Below are positions 11,847 to 22,100 of a stretch of 64,000 nucleotides of DNA, one piece after another. The stretch spans positions 37,750,517 through 37,814,516 of the forward strand of contig NC_092801.1 in NCBI RefSeq assembly GCF_918797505.1. Direction: 5' to 3'. Position 1 is the stretch's first letter. Each line of letters begins with the position of its first letter. This DNA is from Bemisia tabaci (lineage: Eukaryota > Arthropoda > Insecta > Hemiptera > Aleyrodidae). A program made the translations under genes and the position numbers. The notes under the pieces are model-generated. The model did not search any database. It was given only the letters and a program-made list of their open reading frames with translations, and was not told the DNA's origin.

Positions 11847-12623
11847 TCAATTATTGATGGGAGGTCCCTGGTACGGTGCAGTATCATTCCAATATTCCGA
11901 CTGATTTGGGACCGGTTTTAACTTCACTAAGCTCTTTTCAGACCCAACTTCAATGAAATATAAGCACTGACGTGGTCCCACATCAGGAATAACTGAATAA
12001 TAAGGAGGTGATAAAATGTCAATAAAAGCTGCCGGACCATCAACAGTGCGAATTTCATGAAGATTCCTTTCAGTTGGGGTTAACACACAGCAGGAATCCG
12101 TATCAGATACAATCATGGAAGGATGCTTGTTTGCAAGTAAGGGTATTTCACTGTAGAGGTAGTCGCTGGTTTCTAAACTTGAGAGAGATGAAGAGCTGGC
12201 ATCTGAGCCGCTACTAGTCCCGGAAACATCACCATTTGGTTCAACTAGCTTTTCTGGGACAGTAGGTTTCTTGACTAAGGTGTAACTTTGTATTGACACT
12301 TTACCAAAAATCACTTTTAAGATGCCGTACATCAGAGGATGATCATGGAGTGGAAGTTTAGCACCTGGTCGGAGGATGAAGATACCGATTGTTACTTCTT
12401 TGTTTTCCAGTATTTCTACGTAAGTCACGGGTGCTCTGCGATGATTCATTGTGTTAGAAACTAAGAGGGACCGGTCCAGTCGGACGTCGTTGTAAGTTAA
12501 GTGATTCACATGACTTACTAGATTTTCAAAGTTTTCCCGAAATACCGTCGAGCTGGGTGCGTTAGGTGACTTGGTGAATGTTTTTACGGCTTGACGAATC
12601 ACAGTCTCTACTAACGGCGCCAT
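11847..12623 (-). CDS. ADO: 2-aminoethanethiol (cysteamine) dioxygenase
   Basis: A single intronless ORF of 258 residues, close to the 270 of human ADO, in the PCO/ADO cupin family. ADO uses Fe(II) and O2 to oxidise cysteamine to hypotaurine and N-terminal cysteines of proteins, acting as an oxygen sensor for the N-degron pathway. The iron-binding His residues are visible: H93 and H95 in LPLHDHP and H189 in RNLHEI. C220 and Y222 in the C-L-Y motif match the cofactor Cys-Tyr pair of the human enzyme. GPAAFIDILSPPYY and the ending YQGPPINN are also typical. A Ser-rich insert lies at about residues 135-155. The start chosen is the ATG at 12621-12623, followed by APLVETVIRQA as in vertebrate ADO, with A at -3 and G at +4. 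Reading further upstream gives only a GTG. The gene converges with MARCHF5. Confidence 0.95.
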   Translation of the reverse strand: MAPLVETVIRQAVKTFTKSPNAPSSTVFRENFENLVSHVNHLTYNDVRLDRSLLVSNTMNHRRAPVTYVEILENKEVTIGIFILRPGAKLPLHDHPLMYGILKVIFGKVSIQSYTLVKKPTVPEKLVEPNGDVSGTSSGSDASSSSLSSLETSDYLYSEIPLLANKHPSMIVSDTDSCCVLTPTERNLHEIRTVDGPAAFIDILSPPYYSVIPDVGPRQCLYFIEVGSEKSLVKLKPVPNQSEYWNDTAPYQGPPINN

Positions 12624-13081
12624 AATTTCACAATTCCTAGATAGTTTCACTGAAAATTTCACATTAGCGGCGTGGAGGAAAGAAATTCAATGATCATTTA
12701 AAACGAAATTTTGATTTGGTAAGCGATCAAGTGTAGTGATAAGCTGATAATGATAAAGTTGAGGTTAGTAGCATGTTTTCCCGAATATTGACCATTCATC
12801 ATCACATCTGTTCAATGGTGGAAATCTATTGGCGGGAGTTTTTGAAATAGCAGACGATTGGCCCGAGCCCGACAGTAGACGACGCGACGGAGCACGACCC
12901 ACCTTTCATTATTATACTCCATCTAGCGTTGAGAGTACACTAATTACTTCACACGACCAGTGTGTAATTTTAAAAGTCGAATATTAAAAAAAAAAATTAC
13001 ACGATACCCGAGTTTCCCCGCCAGGGAGCTCTCCTCGCAAGAAATCCTTCTTCACCCGCCCGCTGAGAGAGCCGCGGCGCC
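12624..13081 (-). promoter_or_regulatory. ADO: Upstream region and likely promoter of ADO
   Basis: This non-coding stretch contains a GC-richer part at about 12836-12905 and no repeat of the families listed. It is the expected 5' UTR and promoter of ADO by position only; no TATA box is obvious. Confidence 0.35.
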
Positions 13082-13211
13082 GGCGTGCTGCCAGCTCGAA
13101 ACGCGCACTGACGCCTACAAACCTAAGGGGATACTTCACGCATTGCGCAATGCTTGAAGTATCCCCTCAGGTTTGTAGGCGTCAGTGCGCGTTTCGAGCT
13201 GGCAGCACGCC
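13082..13211. repeat. 130-bp near-perfect palindrome (family C)
   Basis: Symmetric about 13146.5, with centre CATTGCGCAATG. Arms contain 'cctacaaacctaagggg' and 'cctcaggtttgtagg', then extend into 'gctgccagctcgaaacgcgc' and its inverse. Related palindromes lie at 17553, 25199 and 41950. Confidence 0.85.
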
Positions 13212-13911
13212 ACGCCGCAGCGTGCCATAAACTTGCCCACAATTTAAAGGGCAGGGTGTTAAAATGTAGGCAATTCGACATCAAATTCGAAATTAGCTAC
13301 TCAAGAAACATCGGTTACGAACCTTTCGAGATCTTTCGGTCATTATCCGTCTTATTTCTTCCTAATCTTGAGTTTTGAACCATTGTGCGCCGCGGGCGAC
13401 GGCGCTCGTGAAATTCTCCCCTGTGCTCAATCGGCCTGGTTGAAAACAATCATCTTCGACTGTTTGTGTCGATGCTTCATTATCAGGCCAAAGCCCAGTG
13501 CGTGGGTGGGGAGGGGCATACATTGGTTTGAATATGTATGCTTCTTTCATTAAACAACCAGTGCCTTTGCGAGGGATTTTTGAAAGTGGAACAAACTCAT
13601 CGAGATAGGCGCTATTTATGGCTAACCTCCCCCCCCCCCCTTAGACGATCAGGAGAGGGGAGAGGGGGCTTTAAATTTATGAATTTGAATCAGAAAGATT
13701 TTAGAAAATTTCCATGCAGAAACTTGCGTCGTGCTATACAGGTAGTCTGAAATCGTTATTTTTTCACTCAACAGGATTCGACTAATAATGACGAATTTTC
13801 CTAATCAAATAAGAGAAATACAGCTGGAATCCGCTTAATCTAATTTCAAAACATCGAGAGAGGAAGACCAGTAATTGAACTAAAGACAAAGAATACTTAT
13901 ATGCAGGTCAG
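13212..13911. other. No gene seen
   Basis: Non-coding, with a C-run at 13628-13640. ORFs overlap on both strands without homology. Confidence 0.4.
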
Positions 13912-14147
13912 AGAAAAATCAAATTTCTAAGGAAGTCTGCAACGTCGCAAATGGAGAAACGTCGTCTCCCATTTTGCCCAAAATATGTATGGATAAAATT
14001 GAAGGCACTGAGATTGGCCTCTCTCAACTTATATTCGTCTGTAACGATAAACAATGGGACGCGTTTGCTACGGCGCCTTGATACGACTATACAACCTCGA
14101 CGGATGTCCGTATTGCGTTCGAAAAATTGAAGGCGTTTTGACTTCCC
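13912..14147. repeat. Direct repeat, copy 1
   Basis: About 236 bp from 'agaaaaatcaaatttctaag' to 'aggcgttttgacttcc'. It is almost identical to 14430-14667, differing by a few bases. Confidence 0.85.
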
Positions 14148-14429
14148 ACGCATAGAATACTACCTGTAGTTGATTCGATCGACAAACGCGTTGGTCGGCG
14201 GCGACGGGGACTTGATGCAACTTTTTAAACTTGATAGATGTCCGTATCGCACCGACTGAAGTGCGAAACTACGTATCTCCATTGCGGTGTTTCAAAATTT
14301 CCGTTCTTCATTCATTTCTTCCATGAGAAAAAATACAAATTTACGACTTTAAATATTGAACCAAATCTTCTGCTATGGAATACGAAAAATCATGGAGAAT
14401 TTAGGTTTTATGTTGACCAGCTTCTCGAA

Positions 14430-14667
14430 AGAAAAATCAAATTTCTAAGGAAGTCTGCAACGTCGCAAAATGGAGAAACGTCGTCTCCCATTTTGCCCAA
14501 AATATGTATGAATAAAATTGAAGGCATTGAGACTGGCCTCTCTCAACTTATATTCGTCTGTAACGATAAACAATGGGACGAGTTTGCTACGGCGCCTTGA
14601 TACAACTATACAACCTCGACGGATGTCCGTATTGCGTTCAAAAAATTGAAGGCGTTTTGACTTCCTA
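14430..14667. repeat. Direct repeat, copy 2
   Basis: Second copy of the 13912-14147 unit in the same orientation, about 280 bp downstream. The spacer holds a family-A MITE end ('aagtgcgaaactacgtatct' near 14260). Confidence 0.85.
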
Positions 14668-16012
14668 CGAGTCAACACTCATCGTTCAGCAAATGAAGCA
14701 ATCGCATTTCTCGCTAATCCGCGCCACTGCACTGTCGAACCGGTTTTGAAAAGATGCAACTATTCGACCTCCGTTACCACGCTAGGAAGTATCTTTTCTC
14801 GTTGAAGGCGTTTTTTATGCGTAGAACTCCTTCGTCTAGAAAATGAAAAAACCGCGGTTTTTTGCTAATACTTATACGCTGTTACTATGTTGATTGGGAA
14901 AGGCTACAAAAATATAAAAAACAACCAGGACGTTTCCAAATAATAATAATAATCTCATTTTCAATAAAAAAAAAAGAGGAAAATGAGTCGTTGAGCGTTG
15001 AGTCGCTGTAATTGCGCGACCGTGGCTCATAACACAGTAAACGGACTCGAGCTAGTGTAACAAAACTAAGCCACGTAATGACGAAGATTATTATCAATAA
15101 TTTAATCATCAGGTACCTCTAGAAGGAAAAACTTCTCATAAGTGGCACAGAGTAAAACATCGGCATGGTAATTAAATATTGTATCTCTGCACCTCAGGGT
15201 GTTGATTACTTCCAGAAGACGCGGAAAATAATGCTTTTTGGAGGCAAATATTTTGGCCCCCTTGAAAGTCGAAGCGATGCATCCGTGCATCCTGATTCCT
15301 GATGATGCTGTAACGCAGTCTTCTCTCCTTTTCCATGTCGATGCTGAAACGCTGAGAGGTTCCTTTTTTTAGTACCTGTTTTAGGGGAAATCGGGTCGCA
15401 CGTACCCGATTTCTCATAATCCTCACAATACGCACCACGTAACGATTGGAATGGCGCGCAGTGCCGAATGCCGCATCTTTTGGAAACAAACTCGCTGCTA
15501 GTTCGGCTTTAAATGACAGTGCAATCTAGCCTTATTACACCCAAGTTATACCGTTAAAATCTTTGGATCAAAAGAACATAAGTCCAAATGGTATTTACAA
15601 TGGTGAAACAACTCAGAATCAAAAAGGCGCCGATCTGATTGCCCTTTAGAAAATCCGTGTAATAATACTAAGTTTGATTTTTGAAATTTTCAAGTCTGAT
15701 CACATCGCTGCGGAACGGTAATTTAAACCTCAGCTAAAAAATGCGTTATGCGAATAAAAAGTTAAACTTTTTGCGTTTTCCTGAGAGAAATAAAAAGTGA
15801 ATTTGTGCCATCTTGATCCTGTACATGCTTGCATTTCGAAGACTACTCGCGAAGCGGCAAATTCCGCGCAAATTTTTCCTGTTAGCGTACATCGCGACGC
15901 CGACACTAATACGTTTGTGCAGCTGTTATCGGCCGTTTGAGGGCTGAATCGTAGAGAAATTGGTATAACCAAGCACCAATCGTGTTAATATTTACGGTTT
16001 ACTTTATTGGAG
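14668..16012. other. Intergenic, no gene seen
   Basis: No homology-bearing ORF and no clear inverted repeat. The end next to 16013 is the upstream region of the unknown spliced gene. Confidence 0.4.
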
Positions 16013-16019
16013 TATAAAA
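16013..16019 (+). promoter_or_regulatory. TATA box of the unknown spliced gene
   Basis: TATAAAA lies 63 bp before the ATG at 16082. A start about 30 bp downstream (near 16044, around 'cattagtgg') would give a 5' UTR of about 40 nt. Its match in spacing to a phase-consistent first exon supports a real promoter. Confidence 0.6.
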
Positions 16020-16081
16020 CATTTTGGTTCGTCGATCGCAACATTAGTGGTGTGACAGTTGACTCCACGGACTCACTAAAA

Positions 16082-16120
16082 ATGAGCGTCTCAACGGGAG
16101 GTCTCTTGGCCTTCATTGCT
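16082..16120 (+). CDS. Unknown gene, exon 1
   Basis: ATG plus 12 codons (MSVSTGGLLAFIA), followed by a strong donor gtaagtac at 16121. The context AAAAATGAG is favourable and a TATA box lies upstream. Confidence 0.6.
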
Positions 16121-19100
16121 GTAAGTACGACTAAACCAGATCATGTAAACGTTTCCATCGCAAAATTAAGAATTTTGTGAGGGGATTGAACATCCTCTAA
16201 AAAAATCAAATCGGGAAAAAGTATGGTAAATGGAGATGTTGCATGTGTGAGGAATTTGCGATTTCACTACTGATTCTCACGAAAAAGTTCGCGAAAAACA
16301 CGATGGTGCTACTGGTTTTTTTCTGAAATCATCTCCCAAGCTCAAAAAAAGCTCTCAAGTTGAGGCCAAAATGGAGGGGATATCCCACGCTATCCTGAGA
16401 GCCCACCTCTACATCAAAACAAAATCTCCATGCAAAGACACCGGGACTATTTACCCGAAAGTCGTAAAGGATTGAGACTCAATTTTTCTTACAGACTTAA
16501 AGGTATTTTTTAAGATAGCTGGTAAAATAAAGATTATTTTAAAGCTGAAGGTTTTTCGTTTGTCCGCAGATAAGTATGGGGATATTGAAACCAGTTACGT
16601 GTATCTTTACAGAGAAGGTAAGACAATTTCTTCTTCTCCTTCTTCTCCTTCTCCTTCTCCTTCTCCTTCTTCGTCTTTCTCTTTCCAGCATGCAAAATAT
16701 TTGGGAAGAAAGTGGATCTGTATATTTCAGCTTTATAGAAACAGAGCCACAAAAAGCTAAAAAAACAAAATGTATAAACGAAATATATATTTTGCAAGTA
16801 TCTGACCAGTAAGCATATGTATACTAACGTGGTAGAACTACAAATTGTTCACACATGGAAACTCGCATCATTGTTTGAGACTGGTTTGCTTTTCTATTGA
16901 ATAATCTACTTTTCCTTTTAATTTTCTATCTTTTTGGACATTAAAATTAATAGAGGTTGTTTCCCCGAGTCTCGTTCATCTTTTATACGCGGAGATATTA
17001 AAAGTGAACATTTTTCTTCGTTTCTAGCATTTCTTCTTTTAAATCATCATCTTTTACAACATGGATGTTTTTTTAAGTGCCGCTAGCGGTATAAAAATTG
17101 GCTCTGCCACTGAGGATGTAAAATAGTTGAACGGTAGCCATCTTAACTGAATCCTGGTTCTCGCATTCTCAAACAGGAGAGACATGTAAAACCGGAAGGG
17201 AAATCTATATAATTTAGAAACCACATTTCGTGTAGCCACAAATTTGTCATTGCGGTCAAAATTGTATCATAGAGGGGGAGGGGGTGTAAGGGTAAAATCC
17301 CAACGACATGAAAAATTACGTCATGTTTGGGAATTTTCATGGGAGTGGGGGTTGAGACCCCTTGGACCTGGACTGAAGACTCCCTCCCCCTGCCATCGCT
17401 TCTACGTGCGGTGCATAGTGGATCGAGTCAATTAGAGAGGCTGAACATGAATTTTTTTGGCTAAAACTGAGAATTTTTATATTTATTATTCGGTATTTTG
17501 TCCAACCTCTCCTATTGACTCGATCCACTAAGTGGCGCGGCGGGCAGACGGCCAGCGCCTACAAACCTAAGTGGATACTTCAAGCATTGCGCAATGCGTG
17601 AAGTATCCCTGTAGGTTTGTAGGCGCCAATGCGCGTTCCGCGGTTGCATGACAGTACGCCCAGCGTTCTTCCTTAGAACAGTGGATAAAGTCAATCTAGA
17701 GGTCGGACATGAATTTTTTGATTAAAATTGCAAATTTTGATGTTTAATTCTTCATACTTTAAATTTTAAGGGGTGCTTCTAGAAGAAAATTTTACAAGGA
17801 AACCAACGGAACCGCCTTTAGAACTTCAAAATTTTGTATAAACGGAGTTAAAAGCGTTTAAAGTTTCCAAATTTTGTCCGATCTCTCCTGTTAACTCGAT
17901 CCACCGTGCGGCATAGGTTTACTCAAGTAGATAAGAATGTGCTAAATTATTTCCCAAAAACTTAAGTCAGGAACCCTGTCGGTTAGTACCAGGGGCGGAC
18001 TGGCCCTAAATTAAGTATGGGGCGGGCCCCTAGGGGGGTCTGGGGGGCCCCCCAGTAGAAGGGGGGTCCGGGGGCCCTCCCCCGGAAAATTTTGAAAATT
18101 AGGCCCTTTTAGAATGAATTTTACGCTATTTTAGACCCTATTCTTTAATATTATTTTTGAAACATTATCCAAAAAGAGACCAGGAATGCAAAACTTAGTA
18201 TATTTTCTTAAACTGGATGAAAAAATGAGAATCCGTTGTATACTTGGAATTCAACTTTTATTTTCCTCTTCCAACGAAAAATTGTGCCAAAGCTAAATTA
18301 GTATACAGAAGATACATAGAATCAAGTAGAATAGTAATAGTGACAGTCTAAAAAGAACACATTCTGAAAAACACAGTTCGGATTTTTTTGTTCGTTTGTT
18401 TTTTTTAAATGTACTTTTTAGCCGCCAAAATTGACAACTGTCTTAATTTTTTTTGAACGTTTTATTGGATCCTTTCTTCGCTCTGCTCATAGAAAAATCA
18501 GTGCCGTTTACTAGTTAAATGACGCGTAATGAATGAATAAATCGATGGTTAAATTCTGAAAACACGTAACTCGGAATCCGCATCATGAACCCTGAGACTC
18601 GTAAGGATGCTCATGTTTTGCGTGTATCCTTATGAGTCTCAGGGTTCATGATTTAATGATGCGGATTCCGAGTTACGTGTTTTCAGAATTTAGCCATCGA
18701 AATAAAAATAAAAATGAAAATAAAAATACAAACAAAAAATTGACAAAAATCTGACACTTTGAAAATTATTGTGTTAATTAAACTGGAAATAGAAACACAG
18801 TTTTACGCCATTAACAGCCTTTTTAACTCTGTTGAGGTTGCCGCGATCAAGTTGATTATTATCTCGTGATCAATAGATTTGGTCAAATCTCTTTCTACGT
18901 ACAATAACATCAAGTAAGTCAGTAGTTCTTGCCCAATTTGCGATCGAATCCGCGTTTTAATAAGTTTTAGTTTCGAGAATACTCGCTCACAGGTAACTTG
19001 GGTGCATGGTAAGGTTAAAACATACCTAAAGACAAGTAATAAACCATTAAAGTGGCCTAATTACCGCCTAATAGCCTAAGTGACCTAAATTAAAGTCTTA

Positions 19101-22100
19101 AATGTGTCAAAAGAGGCCTTATGACGCGGGAATTTTTGAATTAGAAAGAGGTCATTGGGGCTGCCCATACAATACGTAAAGTATTAAGGGGGGAGGAGGG
19201 GGGGGGTCAAGCCCAACGTTACGTAACTCTTTTTTGCCGTAAGACCTTTTTTTTCCTTGTTAATTTAAAAAACTGACCAAAATAGGGGGGAGGGGCGAGG
19301 CTTGTGTTACGTATTTATTTATTTTTTTTTGAGGGAGGGATGGTTCGAGCTTGCGTTACGATGCGTTACGGAGGGGGGGATGGGGGTAAAAAAATCGGAA
19401 AAACTGCGTTACGTATTATATGGACAGCCCCCATTATGGATTTCGCTAAAGGGGGGAAAAATCGCCGAAGGCCCCTACGAAATCCCTTGAGGAAGGTAGG
19501 AAAGGTTCTCTACTAGGGACCTCCAAAGTTCAAAATTGCATAGAAATGCGCCCTCGAGGCCTCTCTGAATCAGTACCAAAGGGCCCCCGGCAAAAAGGAC
19601 CCTTTTGTCGAATCGGCGATAAAGAGCCCGGTGCCTTGAAGGTCCTTAGAAGCGGTATAAAACCGCATCAAGGCCTCTTCAAATCGGCAATAAATGGTCC
19701 CTTGGAAACGGCAAAAAAGGACTCCTTCGAATCAGATAAAGGGGCTCTTTTAAGGTCCTTAGAAGCGGCAAAAAAAGGCTCCATCGAGTCTTCTTCGAAT
19801 CGGCAATTAATGAGTCCTTCAGGGCTCTTTCGAAATGGCAAAAAAGGACCCCTTTGGACTTATTCGAATCAGAAAAAAGGGCTCTCAAAATGCAACGCCC
19901 TTAGATCCGGCATAAAAAAGCTCCTTCAGGGCGCTCTCCGAATCGGCAATAAAGTGTCCTGTCCTCTCAGGAGTCTCGGGGCCCTTTCTCGAGGACGAAC
20001 CGAAAAAGCCCTCGGGCGCTTCTTCGAAACGGCGAAATACGGCCCTTCAAATCGGCCAAAAGGGGCCCCTCCGGGGCCCCTTTTGGCCGATGAAAGTGGG
20101 GCGATCGCCCCATCGCCACCCCGGCCAGTCCGTCCCTGGTTAGTACTAATATGCTGAAAACAACTAATAAGGCGCTCTGCATACCTTGAATCCAACTTTA
20201 ATGGTTAAATAACCCGAATTTAAATGTGTGCAGGTGATTAGCGGAGATCTCGGATTGCTCCGTGGGCAGGACATGTTCCAGGCACTGATTCGGGAGCATT
20301 TTACGATGGACACCAAGCACAACCCCTCTCTTGATCAGGGTTGTGTTATGAATTACTTGGGCTCAGTACCCTCCGAAGAGAAACAGATGCCCGTGCAAAT
20401 GGTCCAGACCCTACGTGGCAGGCGAGACGTGAGTATTTTTTGTCTTTCGTATTAGTAGGACGTCATTTTCCTCGACCGGGGGTGGCTACCGCCACTCTTG
20501 ATTTTCCCCATCGATCTAGAAACTATGGATAGGGGGATCCTATGCTTACTATTTAAATGGCAGATCAATCGATATATCGCAAAGTACGCCACGTCACTGG
20601 TTTCGTGCCCTGTAAGGTTCGCTTTGCAAATATAGAGACTAAATCTCATTGAAAGACTCAATAATCATGAATATTGGTACAGTAGATCTTAACTGCCCCT
20701 TCCCCCCTCCCCCGATAAAAAATTAACATTTTAATTGTTTAGATGGGTGATTTCACAACTGTACACCGGGTGTAAAAAAGCCTGGGACTTATTTCCATAA
20801 TCTAAATGAAGCGGACATCATCTTGGGACTATCATCCGTCGACTGCCGCCAAAATCATGAAAATCGTTACGGGTAGATCTTAACTGCGGCCCCCAAAAAA
20901 ATTAACATCCACGTTGTTTGGATGGGTGATTTCACAACTTCATTACATTCTGTAAAAAACCTGGGTCATATTCCAAAAATCTGAATGAAAGGGGCTCTTT
21001 GAAACAATCATCTTCCGATAGCCGCAAGAATCATGAAATTTGGCCGAGTAGAGCAGTAGAATAAACCGTGAAAAAAATGTAAAAATTTAGGGGATCAGAG
21101 AGCTTATAGTAATGATGGTCTTGAAAAAACACGGCGAAATCAGGTAATTGACGGTTTTCGTTTTCTTCAGAATAGCGATATTTGAGAAAAGTTCCACAGC
21201 GTATTTATTGTGCTTTTCCGCTTTTGCATAAAACTGCTTTCAGTAGTCATGTACTTATCCGTTTCATTCATAATGTGCTTGATCATCCGTTTCGACGTTC
21301 TCCATAAGCTTGAGTCAATTTTGCACATTTGCGGTACCGGAAAGCGCTGTCTCCACTCGTCAAAATGGCGTCAAAATGGAAGCTCAAAGTGAATTGATTT
21401 CAACGATAAGTGGCTCAAAGTCGGGACTTGATGCGATTTATGAGTGTTGCAACTCAAAATAGAGCGGCGCGACTCTTTTTTGATCAACAATCGCGCACAG
21501 ATCGTATTTTTCGATTCTCTTTGAGCTTCCATTTTGACGCCATTTTGACGAGTGGACACAGGGCTTAATAAAACCGAAACTCATTAGTCATCGATGCGCA
21601 ACGAACATTTACCATTCATCAAAAATGTTCTGCTAAATTCTGTTTTTTTTCTCCATTTTATGCATTTATTACCGGAGTTGGGCACTTTTCGAAACCAGCT
21701 ATTCAATTTCCTCTTAAGAGAAGAACAGGCGGACGGCCAGGTTGTCCTGATGGTCAGCGCGTCTGACTCTAGGTCAACAGGCCCCGGGTTCAAATCCCGG
21801 TAGTGGCGTCAAATTTTCACGGAACTCACCAATAGATTTGCAGGAACAGGTTCTACTCAGTTTTAATCCCTGAAAATTTGAAAAGACCGGAGCATGGATG
21901 CCCCTATCGCCTTGTTGTCTAAGGACATTAAATCTCTGTCTATAGTTGGCTGTAGACCTCTGAGAAGAGGTATATGCCATTAAACCTGAAGAAAGAAAAA
22001 AAAAGAAAAAAAGATCAGTTGCAAAAAATCTCTCGAAAAATGAGGGGTCTTCAGAATGGCTGTCCGCAGACGGGCTAAAACCAAGTCCACTAAGAGTAAG

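Larger units (their letters stand above)
17990..20138. mobile_element. Non-autonomous hAT element with 8-bp TSD
   Basis: The 2149-bp element starts CAGGGGCGGACTGGCC and ends GGCCAGTCCGTCCCTG, 15 of 16 bases inverse. It is flanked by GTTAGTAC at 17982-17989 and 20139-20146. The 8-bp TSD and CAGRG ends are typical of the hAT superfamily, and a hAT transposase remnant lies inside at 18803-19060. It lies in intron 1 of the unknown gene and also holds a nested hairpin and a degenerate tandem array. Confidence 0.9.

Noticed and set aside
15172..15489. 105-residue minus-strand ORF upstream of the unknown gene
   Set aside because: No homology, no splice or promoter support; overlaps another chance frame.
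16560..16812. Ser/Pro-rich and Leu-rich ORFs
   Set aside because: Created by the ctcctt microsatellite read in different frames.
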